From contig JAEINL010000015.1 of NCBI GenBank assembly GCA_016342655.1, positions 1 to 61,778 on the forward strand: DNA of 61,778 nt, read 5' to 3'. The translations under genes and the position numbers were made by a program. The DNA is from Sphaerochaeta sp. (lineage in GTDB: Bacteria > Spirochaetota > Spirochaetia > Sphaerochaetales > Sphaerochaetaceae). This document shows positions 43,648 to 51,715 of this stretch, piece by piece. The stretch's first letter is position 1; every line of letters begins with the position of its first letter. Below the pieces are notes generated by a model, which was not told the origin of the DNA, made no database searches, and worked only from the letters and a program-made list of their open reading frames with translations.

Positions 43648-45990
43648 CTACAGCCTCTGCATATGGACGGGGGTTAAGAACTTCCAGTTCTTATCCAAGG
43701 TGCGCCCTTCCCCTGTCACAGAAATCACATGGCGCCAGATGATATCCTCGGAGGATTTTCCGACCATGATCTCAAACTCCCCTGGCTCCACTATCCGCTT
43801 CTCCCCGTCAAGGACAAACGAAAGCATTTCGGCACTGAGGGCAAAGGTTACTCTGATCGCTTCCCCACTTTGCAACGAGACACGGGCAAAGCCCTTCAAC
43901 TCCTTCACAGGCCTGACTATCGAGGCAAATATATCATGCACATACAGTTGCACTATCTCATCGCCTGCAAGCATCCCTGTATTTGTGATGGTCACTGCTA
44001 TGTTGACTGTTCCCTCTGCGGTAATCTGCTCGGTATCGACTGAAAAGTCATCATAGGAGAAATTGGTATAACTCAAGCCATGCCCAAAGGGATACAGGAA
44101 GCCGAACTCCTGTTGCCTTGGAAGACCTTTCGCCTTCGGCGAATGGTTGTAAGCATAGGGCATGGATCCTGCACACAGGGGAAAGGAGAGTGGGGTCTTT
44201 CCACTTGGATTTGCCTTACCGAACAGTACGTTTGCTATAGCCTCTCCTCCCCCTTCTCCTGGCAACCATGCAGCAAGAATGGCTGAAGCCTTCTCACTGG
44301 CAAACTTGAGGTCGTAGGGTCGCCCGCTCACCAATACCAACGCTACCGGCTTTCTGGTTTCAAGAATAGCATTGACAAGTTGCACCTGTACCCCCGGCAG
44401 TGTTAGCGAAGAGACATCAGAGCCCTCACCCACGGTTCCCTGTTGGAAAAGACCAACCAAGTCCCCCACTACCAGCACAACAGCGTCTGCCTTTTCGGCA
44501 GCCCTGACAGCATTTTTGATGCGACTGGTATTCTCACTGAGCCTGTGATTAGGCTGGGCATCCCCTAGTGCGACATCCCCGGGGAAAAAGATAGCCTGTT
44601 CCACCTTTGACTCATACAACATGCACCCAGGCTCGTAGATGACCTTTGTCGATGGGAAGGCCTGCTCGATCGCAACCTTGATAGTCTTTGCCTCACTAGG
44701 GGAGGTAGATACAGTGCCCTTGGCACCTTGCAGGTGTATGGGTGCAGAATAACCGTTATACATTGCAAACGGATGGTCTGCAAGAGGACCTATGACTGCT
44801 ACCTTTGTATCAGGGGAGAGGGGAAGCATCCCCTCATTCCTAAGAAGCACCAGGGATTTTGTTGCCACCTCAAGTGCAAGGGCATGGTTTTCCTGGCTAT
44901 TGAGATTGATGGAACCTGTATCGATGTAGGGATTCTCAAAAAGCCCCTGCCTGAATTTCTCCCTAAGGATTTTCAGTACGGCACCATCCAAATCCTCTAG
45001 GGAAAGCAGTCCTCTTTGTACCGCTTGGACCAATCCCTGCCTGAAGGTGGTACCACCGGGCAATTCAAGACCGATGCCAGCATGCAAGGCCATGGCAGCG
45101 GCATGGGCAAGGTCGGGGGCTACCTTATGATCATTGAACAACTGGGCTGGAGCCTCGTAGTCAGCTACTACCAGGCCGTCAAACCCCCACTTCTTTCGTA
45201 ACAGGTCGGTGAGCAAGCCATAGGAGCCCGAACAGGGCACTCCATCTATATCATGATAGGCAGGCATGACCGACCCGGGATGTGCTGCTTTCACTACCAT
45301 CTCAAAAGGAAGGGCAAAGGTGTTGTGCATTTCTCTCAACCCCATATGGACAGGGGCATGGTTTCGTCCCCCCTCACTAAAGGAGTGCCCTAGAAAATGC
45401 TTGAGTGTGGCTATCGGCATGCGCTTTGCACCCTGCATACCCTGCACATAGGCAATGCCCATACTACCGACAAGATAGGGGTCTTCCCCAAAGGTCTCTT
45501 CTGTCCTTCCCCACCGGGCATCCCTGGCAACATCAAGAACCGGGGCCAAGCCCTGGTGCACGCCCAAGGAAGACAGCTCTTTTCCGATGGTCTTTCCTAC
45601 ACGCCTTATCAAGCTGATGTCCCACGAAGAGGCACTATTGAGGCTTGAGGGGAAAATGGTGGCCCCTACCACCATTGCACCGGTCAGACACTCCTCATGC
45701 AGCATTGCAGGGATACCAAGGCGCGTATGGTGTACCAGATATCTCTGTATCTCATTGACGCCTTTCGCCACAGATCGCGGGTCTTTCGCTTGTGTCCCGA
45801 AGGGGCGGGTCAGCTGACCTATTCCCAGGCCAAGGACTGAAGCCCTATCAAGGTTAGGACGATCATCGGAGAAGGAGGTTTGCTTGACAGCAAAGCTTCC
45901 ATTCTCTTCAATTTCCAACCAGACAGAACAAAGCTGTGCTGCTTTCTCTTCCAAGGTCATCATATGTAGTAGCTCCAAAGCCTGTTCCAT
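43648..45990 (-). CDS. GH3 beta-glucosidase / beta-xylosidase-type hydrolase
   Basis: A 780-aa cytoplasmic GH3 enzyme with the two usual domains and a C-terminal fibronectin III-like domain (NIAVTITNTGMLAGDEIVQLY). KHFLGHSFSEGGRNHAP is the KHF motif, and the nucleophile Asp is in GLVVADYEAPAQ. PLADHPFAMYNGY and KTPLSFP belong to the second domain. No signal peptide. ATG 45990 has AAGGAG about 10 nt upstream. The adjacent CUT1 transporter and sugar-sensing two-component genes point to uptake and hydrolysis of a beta-linked oligosaccharide. Confidence 0.9.
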   Translation of the reverse strand: MEQALELLHMMTLEEKAAQLCSVWLEIEENGSFAVKQTSFSDDRPNLDRASVLGLGIGQLTRPFGTQAKDPRSVAKGVNEIQRYLVHHTRLGIPAMLHEECLTGAMVVGATIFPSSLNSASSWDISLIRRVGKTIGKELSSLGVHQGLAPVLDVARDARWGRTEETFGEDPYLVGSMGIAYVQGMQGAKRMPIATLKHFLGHSFSEGGRNHAPVHMGLREMHNTFALPFEMVVKAAHPGSVMPAYHDIDGVPCSGSYGLLTDLLRKKWGFDGLVVADYEAPAQLFNDHKVAPDLAHAAAMALHAGIGLELPGGTTFRQGLVQAVQRGLLSLEDLDGAVLKILREKFRQGLFENPYIDTGSINLNSQENHALALEVATKSLVLLRNEGMLPLSPDTKVAVIGPLADHPFAMYNGYSAPIHLQGAKGTVSTSPSEAKTIKVAIEQAFPSTKVIYEPGCMLYESKVEQAIFFPGDVALGDAQPNHRLSENTSRIKNAVRAAEKADAVVLVVGDLVGLFQQGTVGEGSDVSSLTLPGVQVQLVNAILETRKPVALVLVSGRPYDLKFASEKASAILAAWLPGEGGGEAIANVLFGKANPSGKTPLSFPLCAGSMPYAYNHSPKAKGLPRQQEFGFLYPFGHGLSYTNFSYDDFSVDTEQITAEGTVNIAVTITNTGMLAGDEIVQLYVHDIFASIVRPVKELKGFARVSLQSGEAIRVTFALSAEMLSFVLDGEKRIVEPGEFEIMVGKSSEDIIWRHVISVTGEGRTLDKNWKFLTPVHMQRL

Positions 45991-46105
45991 AATCAACCAA
46001 CTCCTTTTCCCATAAGCTCTTGAATAACTTACTTATTAAAGACATCGCGCAGGAACAGCCAGACTAAGCACACCTTCATTCCACGAAGGATGAGATAGCA
46101 CAGCT

Positions 46106-46954
46106 CTACTCCTTAATGGCCCCTAAGGAAACACCTGCAATGATATATTTGGAAAGCATGAAATATATGACAAACAACGGAAGGACAGTGAGTGACAGTC
46201 CCAGGTAGACCGAACCGTACTCTGTCTTGTAGATATCGCCCCTGAGCAGGCTTACCATTATCGGCATGGTGTATTTGTCCTTGTCGGTCAGCAAGATCAG
46301 AGGGAGGAACAGGTTGTTCCAGCTCAGGACAAAGGTAAAGATCGCTTGCGTTGCAACAGCTGCCCTCATGATAGGCAACACAATGGTATTGAAGGTATAG
46401 AGCTCCCCTGCCCCATCTATTCTTGCCGAATCGATGATATCGAGCGATAGGTTGCCTAAAAGGTACTGTCGCATGAAGAAGACCATCGCCGGTGAGGCAA
46501 TAGCCGGCAAAATGAGTGGGATGAAGCTGTTCGTCAGATCTATTTGGTACATGAACTGATAGAATCCAATGCTAGAAACCTGGGCTGGGATCATGAGAAC
46601 TGCCATGATGAAGGTGAAGAAGGGTTGTCGCATTTTCCAGCTGTAGGCTACCAAGGCATAGGCAGTCAGAGAGGAGAAATAGACCGCGCATAGGGTTGCG
46701 CCGCCGGAGACTGTCATGGAATTAATAAACCCAGTCACGGCGTTGAAGCTCTTGCCTGAAAGAATCTTGTAATTGTCCAACAGATGTGTTGAGGGAAGAA
46801 GGCCAATGGAATTCTGCTGAATCTCAAACGTCCCCCGCGTTGCATTCATAAACATGACCCAGAAGGGAAAAATGCTGAGAATGGAAAGGAAGATACAGAC
46901 AACATATATGATGGTCTTGCTTAGGTTTCGGGAACCTTTTAGGCTTTTGCTCAT
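46106..46954 (-). CDS. CUT1 ABC transporter permease (MalG-like)
   Basis: A 282-aa permease with six hydrophobic segments and EAA loop LDIIDSARIDGAGE. GGAGGGG precedes ATG 46954, which overlaps the previous permease stop in ATGA. It lies upstream of the GH3 gene on the same strand. Confidence 0.88.
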   Translation of the reverse strand: MSKSLKGSRNLSKTIIYVVCIFLSILSIFPFWVMFMNATRGTFEIQQNSIGLLPSTHLLDNYKILSGKSFNAVTGFINSMTVSGGATLCAVYFSSLTAYALVAYSWKMRQPFFTFIMAVLMIPAQVSSIGFYQFMYQIDLTNSFIPLILPAIASPAMVFFMRQYLLGNLSLDIIDSARIDGAGELYTFNTIVLPIMRAAVATQAIFTFVLSWNNLFLPLILLTDKDKYTMPIMVSLLRGDIYKTEYGSVYLGLSLTVLPLFVIYFMLSKYIIAGVSLGAIKE

Positions 46955-47854
46955 TGTTGCCCCTCCTTCTTTGCAGCTTTTTCCAGTACCCGTATCTGTT
47001 TTCTCAAGAGTATTTCGTCGCGGTCCCTCAGGATATAGAAAAGTATGGATGAGAGCACCACAATGATCAGGAACATGATGAGACTTGCCGCTGCAGCCCG
47101 GTTATACAGGTAACTGCCGCTGAATGCCTGATTGTATATGAACAAGCTGGTAGTCAGGGTCGCATTGTCAGGGCCTCCCAGGAGAAACAGCTTGGGGATA
47201 TCAAACATCTGAAGGCCTCCGATCATGCTTGTAACCAGCGAGTAGAGGATGATGGTCCTCAGTCTTGGAAGCGTAATACGGAAAAAGATCTGTGTAGCAG
47301 AGGCCCCATCGATTCTGGCGGCCTCAAACAGGGTTGGGTTTATACCAAGGACTCCTGCTATCAGCACTATCATGGTATGGCCGTACCACATCCAGAACTG
47401 GATGAAGGCCACAATCCCACGCCCTGAAAATAGATGCAGATGGAAATTAAAGGGAACGTCAGTAAGGCCGAGTTTCATCAGGAGGTCATTGACCGGTCCT
47501 TTCGGATAACCGAACAGGCTATAGAACAGGATTGCAATTGTGGCCGCGGTAATGATGTTCGGCATATAGATCAGGACCTTGAACAGTCCCTGTCCTTTAA
47601 TATGCAGGCTGCTGTTGGTAAACCAGGCGGTAAGTAGCAAAGCCAAACTAATCTGAGGGATGAAATTCATAAACCAGATCAGAAGGGTGTTGGAGAGGGA
47701 TTTTATAAAGGTCGGGTTATTCAGGATAAGCTGAAAATTCTGGAACGGCTCGTCCAAGATGTGAATACTTGTCTTCATCAGACCCCTAAGGTCGGTAAAT
47801 CCGATTACAGTCGTATATAGCAAGGGATAGAGTGAAAAAATGAGAAAAGTAAGC
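46951..47854 (-). pseudogene. CUT1 ABC transporter permease (MalF-like), interrupted by IS
   Basis: The frame encodes all but the first 20 or so residues of a six-segment permease with EAA loop PTLFEAARIDGASA. Its 5 prime piece lies beyond the IS, at 49370-49301 (minus strand): GGAGGTG, then ATG 49370 encoding MRQKGISYAKYGYIFSIPFV. Removing the IS with one copy of the 11-bp target duplication rejoins the pieces in frame as a 320-aa permease. A TTG made at the junction (47856-47854) could restart translation and leave most of the first membrane helix, but no ribosome-binding site lies at proper distance. It may therefore be inactive or poorly expressed. Confidence 0.9.
47844..47854. repeat. 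Target-site duplication, left copy
   Basis: GAAAAGTAAGC directly abuts the left IS terminus at 47855 and is repeated exactly at 49301-49311. Confidence 0.9.
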
Positions 47855-49300
47855 AATGTTCACAACTTAAGCCCGGCTCCCACAAAATCTCAGCAATTTG
47901 ACTTGTGATTATGGTGGAATTTGGTCTTTCGCTTGTTCTCGGCTCTCGGTACTGTTCGGCCTGGTTTTATGGGACAGACGTACTCCACAGCCCTTTGTAT
48001 GATTTTATTCATCCTTGTTGTTAGGCCCTTTGGAGTTCTTGCTGTAAAGGCATAGATGAGGTCATCCTTCATGATTCCGACGAATTTATTCCGGTTTACC
48101 TGATATTCATATTTGTTGTCCTTATCTTCCCTTCTCTTGCGGATTTGTTCGTTGACATCCTCTTCTAGGATCATGAGCATAGTTGATGCGAGGATGGTCG
48201 CCCAGAAGTCCTGCTTGATTGTAATCTCTGTCTTTCCGGTGAAGTTTTCCAGCTGGAATCGGTTTTTCAGAATCAGGTATGTGCATTCGATACCCCACCT
48301 CATGAAGTACAATTGCTTGAATTCTTCAGTCTTGTGCTCATTGTCATTGGTGAGCAGAGTCTCCACCTGCCCTGAACTAAGCTCAAACTTTATGACCCGA
48401 ATGACCGACCCATCGATGGTCACAGTGGTGTCGCACCCTAATGGAAGGGCATCGATCTCACAGTTGAATTTCCTCCTGCAACGCATGAGATAAATCATCT
48501 CCATTGCTTCAAATTCTTGTATGAGTTCAATAGCGGGATACCCCCTGTCGAGGGTAATCATGCTTTTCTTGTCCCCAGGACGCAATTGGGCATATCTTTT
48601 CATGTGGGAAACCGCACAGGCACGTTCATCTGCCTTGGTTGAGAAGTCCGCATCTATCAGGCGGTTGTTGCTGATGTCGTACAGGCAGGAACCCAAGGCT
48701 GTGGGGGAAGAGGCATTGGCTCCGATGAGAAAATACTTCTCTCTCATTTCAGGAAGATTAGGGAGAGCGACCTTTGTCCCATCGATGGCAAGGTAGGTCC
48801 ATCCATCATCACTGCGTGCAGGGAGCTTGCCCATCAAGCCCTTGTACTCATCCTCAATCTGTTGCTCAAAGAGTGCCCTGATCGGATGCTCTGAAATCTG
48901 GTTCCTTGCCTTGCTGAAGGCTTGCTGTGTCACTTTCTTCTTTTCCCCTGGCTTCTCAAAATATTCGGACAGCCTGTCCTGTTTCAAGCTTGAGGACTCC
49001 CTCCCGACATCAAGCATTGTAAAGACAGTGCGTCTGAAGTTCAACTTGCGTTCACGGGTAAATGCTCTGGGAAAGGCTTTGAGTCTTGCTTTGGCAAGAA
49101 GGTTTGGGTTATCGACTGCAGCGACAAAACGATGGAACCAGATACGGGCAAATTTTTTCATGAGCGGCCTCAGTTATATAATAATGATATCGTTATTATA
49201 TAACAAAAGGCAAAATTAGTCTTTATTTTTTACAATAAATACAATTAATTACAATTTCGAGGGGTGCTCAAACCCTTGAAATTCTTAAGTTGTGAACATT
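47855..49300 (-). mobile_element. Intact IS4-family insertion sequence
   Basis: A 1446-bp element with perfect 17-bp terminal inverted repeats: AATGTTCACAACTTAAG at 47855-47871 and its complement at 49284-49300. It carries one transposase gene on the minus strand and is flanked by an exact 11-bp duplication, so insertion is recent. A diverged relative ends at position 75 of the window. Confidence 0.93.
47890..49161 (-). CDS. IS4-family transposase
   Basis: A 423-aa DDE transposase. First Asp in YLAIDGTKVALP (about residue 127), second in MITLDRGYPAIE (about 200), and the YREK-type signature YFMRWGIECTYLILKNRF (about 285) with the catalytic Glu. Full length and undamaged, so the element is probably active. 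Confidence 0.93.
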   Translation of the reverse strand: MKKFARIWFHRFVAAVDNPNLLAKARLKAFPRAFTRERKLNFRRTVFTMLDVGRESSSLKQDRLSEYFEKPGEKKKVTQQAFSKARNQISEHPIRALFEQQIEDEYKGLMGKLPARSDDGWTYLAIDGTKVALPNLPEMREKYFLIGANASSPTALGSCLYDISNNRLIDADFSTKADERACAVSHMKRYAQLRPGDKKSMITLDRGYPAIELIQEFEAMEMIYLMRCRRKFNCEIDALPLGCDTTVTIDGSVIRVIKFELSSGQVETLLTNDNEHKTEEFKQLYFMRWGIECTYLILKNRFQLENFTGKTEITIKQDFWATILASTMLMILEEDVNEQIRKRREDKDNKYEYQVNRNKFVGIMKDDLIYAFTARTPKGLTTRMNKIIQRAVEYVCPIKPGRTVPRAENKRKTKFHHNHKSNC

Positions 49301-49311
49301 GAAAAGTAAGC
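49301..49311. repeat. Target-site duplication, right copy
   Basis: GAAAAGTAAGC, identical to 47844-47854, directly follows the right IS terminus. Confidence 0.9.
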
Positions 49312-49370
49312 ACAAAAGGTATGGAAAAAATATACCCGTATTTTGCGTAACTGATGCCTTTTTGCCTCAT
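49301..49370 (-). pseudogene. 5 prime fragment of the interrupted permease gene
   Basis: Start ATG 49370 with GGAGGTG (49378-49384) 7 nt upstream, encoding the first residues MRQKGISYAKYGYIF and the beginning of the first membrane helix. It joins in frame to the fragment ending at 46951 when the IS is removed. Confidence 0.88.
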
Positions 49371-49406
49371 GGGCGCCCACCTCCAAAAAATATGGGTACA
49401 CTGCTA

Positions 49407-49433
49407 GGAACCGGGGTTTTTCACCCCGGTTCC
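49407..49433 (-). terminator. Intra-operon hairpin between binding-protein and permease genes
   Basis: GGAACCGGGG (49407-49416) pairs perfectly with CCCCGGTTCC (49424-49433), loop of 7. It follows the binding-protein stop (49443) and precedes the original permease start (49370), like the hairpin at 22693 in the other CUT1 operon. Confidence 0.65.
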
Positions 49434-49442
49434 ATGTAACGT

Positions 49443-50792
49443 CTACAGGGAAGCAATGTCCAGGTTATCGAGGACATCCTGCTTGAAATCAGAGATGGCC
49501 TGTGCCCTTGTCTTGTTTCCTTGGGTGTACTGACGTACCTGGTCACGCCAGTAAAGGTTGATGGTCTCATCATACTGGTGCTTGTTCTTACCGGTGGCGA
49601 AAGCACCTGCAGGAACGAACACATCAAACATGTTCTGACCGCCCAAGAAAGGAAGTTTGCCATCGGACATTTTCATGACGGTACCTGAAGCAACTGTGTC
49701 TTTTGTGCCGCCAGGTCCATTGAGAGTGCCATTTGCCCAGTAATACTGCAGCCCGGTCTTGGAACTGTCTAGGGTAATCCATTCGATGATGTCCCCTACT
49801 ACACTCTTGTTCTTGCTGCTAGTATTGGCAAGTACCCACGTGCCACCCCAGAAGAAGCCCACAGGGGGTTCAGCCACAGCCCAATCACCATAGGTACCTT
49901 CACCAGGGGCTGAGCCGCCTGAGTTTCCAGCCATGACATAGTTGATAAGCCATGCAGGACCGAAGAACCCGAAGATCTTTTGAGGGTTGGCATCTTTCAT
50001 GTCAGCAAACCACGCATCAGTCCAGTCACGGGTATCATTGTGATAGCCATTCTTCTTGAGCATCATAGCCTGGTCAAGGAAAGCTTCACGATCGGGATCG
50101 ATATACAGTTTGCCATCAACTATCCAACCCTTCTCGGAGCTGCCTTCGATCGCATGCCAGATATCTCCATCGCCTGATACGATGCCAAAGCCCTTTGCCT
50201 TCAGATCAGAAGCAGCCTTGTAGAACTTGTCCCAACCCGGACCGATCTTTGTCTTGATGACAGCAGGATCATCGGTTCCCCAAACCTTCTTGGCTATGGA
50301 ACGACGGTAAATGAATGCTCCCCCTGTTGCCTGATATCCCAAACCAACAAGCTCACCTTTGGTGTTGGTCCCAATTTCCACTGTGTATGGGGCGATATCA
50401 GCTGTTTTCAGAAGCTTGTCAACATCCATGCCCAGATCCTTATAGGATGCGGCAAAGGATGAGGCATCGCCTTGGGTGTACTTGAGGACGAAAGCGGATT
50501 CTGCACAGAAAATGTCAGGGGCATTGGAAGAATCACTCATCAGGGCTTGGTCCAATGCTGGCTGGTATGCACCGTCGGTGGTTGCGATGATTGTGCTCTT
50601 GATCTCATAGTCGAAATCAGGGTAAAGTTCCTTATACCTTTCCAGCATCTTGGGCACTTCATCAGTGAAGCTCCATACGTTGATCACTTTAGGCCCTTCT
50701 TGGGCCGATTCTTTAGTACCTGCAGCAAACAGCGACAAACTGATGCCAAGGATCAGCATGCCAAGCACCATACCTCTCAAACTTCGTTTCAT
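49443..50792 (-). CDS. Extracellular sugar-binding protein, family 1 (CUT1)
   Basis: A 449-aa exported binding protein. Signal peptide MKRSLRGMVLGMLILGISLS then LFAAGTKES. Features are VINVWSFTDEVPKMLERY near the N-terminus and GDWAVAEPPVGFFWGGTWV near residue 320, typical of oligosaccharide-binding proteins. GGAGGACTCGAT precedes ATG 50792. It heads the operon that contains two permeases and a GH3 enzyme; no ATPase gene is present. Confidence 0.9.
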   Translation of the reverse strand: MKRSLRGMVLGMLILGISLSLFAAGTKESAQEGPKVINVWSFTDEVPKMLERYKELYPDFDYEIKSTIIATTDGAYQPALDQALMSDSSNAPDIFCAESAFVLKYTQGDASSFAASYKDLGMDVDKLLKTADIAPYTVEIGTNTKGELVGLGYQATGGAFIYRRSIAKKVWGTDDPAVIKTKIGPGWDKFYKAASDLKAKGFGIVSGDGDIWHAIEGSSEKGWIVDGKLYIDPDREAFLDQAMMLKKNGYHNDTRDWTDAWFADMKDANPQKIFGFFGPAWLINYVMAGNSGGSAPGEGTYGDWAVAEPPVGFFWGGTWVLANTSSKNKSVVGDIIEWITLDSSKTGLQYYWANGTLNGPGGTKDTVASGTVMKMSDGKLPFLGGQNMFDVFVPAGAFATGKNKHQYDETINLYWRDQVRQYTQGNKTRAQAISDFKQDVLDNLDIASL

Positions 50793-50875
50793 ATCGAGTC
50801 CTCCTTATTGCATATGCCAAAGGGCATAGGAATACTTGTTTGTATGTGCCCATAGGTTTCTCATAGTGGCCACAT

Positions 50876-51050
50876 CCTAGGTCCAATTTTACTCTGGCAA
50901 TAGTCAGAGCATCAGTGGCCAAATGCCTAGACTTGCCCTAGGACAAATGTCCTAGGGCAAGTCTGGTTTTATGTTCTTTTCACATATACAGTAATCAATA
51001 ATTGGTCATATAAGTGAGTAAGAACCTAGGCACAGAAGTGAAGGTCCTAG
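50876..51050. promoter_or_regulatory. Cluster of CCTAGG motifs upstream of the binding-protein gene
   Basis: CCTAGG occurs at 50876, 50937, 50951 and 51025, and CCTAGT at 51046. Four exact hexamers in about 180 bp is far above chance. They lie between the NarL-type regulator gene and the binding-protein gene it may control, so they are candidate response-regulator sites. Confidence 0.45.
50929..50964. repeat. Perfect 16-bp inverted repeat
   Basis: AGACTTGCCCTAGGAC (50929-50944) and GTCCTAGGGCAAGTCT (50949-50964) with a 4-nt AAAT loop. It includes two of the CCTAGG motifs. It may act as the terminator of the regulator gene at 51047 or as an operator dyad; in the minus direction there is no U-tract after it. 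Confidence 0.8.
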
Positions 51051-51715
51051 TGCTTTTTCACAAACTCAGACTGAATCCATTTGATGGCGAATTTACGCAA
51101 AGAGCCTGCATCGCTGATGGACAGTTTCTGGCGGATATTATCCCGATAGGCGTTGATCGTCTTGCCTGACAGGTTCAGAAGCTCTGCAATTTCTGAAACC
51201 CCAAAGCCCTGGCCTATCATGCGGAATACCTGCATCTCCCTGACACTGAGCTGGGTAAGGAGATCAACTTCAGGTTTCTTGTTGTCCCAAGAAGCATACG
51301 AGTCGATCAGACGCTCCTGCATCGCATCCGAGAGGTAGATTTTTCCATTCAAGACGGTTTCGATAGCGCTCATCAGTGTTTCTGTTGCTTCCTGCTTCAT
51401 AACATAGCCACGAGCTCCTGCCTGCAGTGCTTTGGAAGCATAGATAATTTCGTCGTACATGGAGATGACAAGCTGATATATCTGAGGCTTAGTAGTGTGA
51501 ATCGTCTTGACCAGTTCCAAGCCGTTCTCATGATGGAGAGAGACATCGACTAAGAGGAGATTGGGAGGATGGGCCTCTACAAGAGAGAGAGCCTCTGCGA
51601 TGGTATTCGCTTCCCCGGTGACTTTATACCGTTCATTGGTCTCGATCACATTCACCAAGCCTTGGCGGAATATGGGATGGTCATCGACGACTATAAGTTC
51701 AATTCTTCTGCTCAT
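51047..51715 (-). CDS. NarL/FixJ-family response regulator
   Basis: A 222-aa regulator with receiver phosphoacceptor in LLLVDVSLHHENG (Asp57) and a LuxR-type HTH (LSVREMQVFRMIGQGFGVSE then IAELLNLSGKTINAYRDNIR). ATG 51715 has GGAGTG about 8 nt upstream and overlaps the kinase stop by 17 bp. It is the partner of the kinase at 51699, and its likely targets are the sugar transporter and GH3 genes. Confidence 0.92.
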   Translation of the reverse strand: MSRRIELIVVDDHPIFRQGLVNVIETNERYKVTGEANTIAEALSLVEAHPPNLLLVDVSLHHENGLELVKTIHTTKPQIYQLVISMYDEIIYASKALQAGARGYVMKQEATETLMSAIETVLNGKIYLSDAMQERLIDSYASWDNKKPEVDLLTQLSVREMQVFRMIGQGFGVSEIAELLNLSGKTINAYRDNIRQKLSISDAGSLRKFAIKWIQSEFVKKH

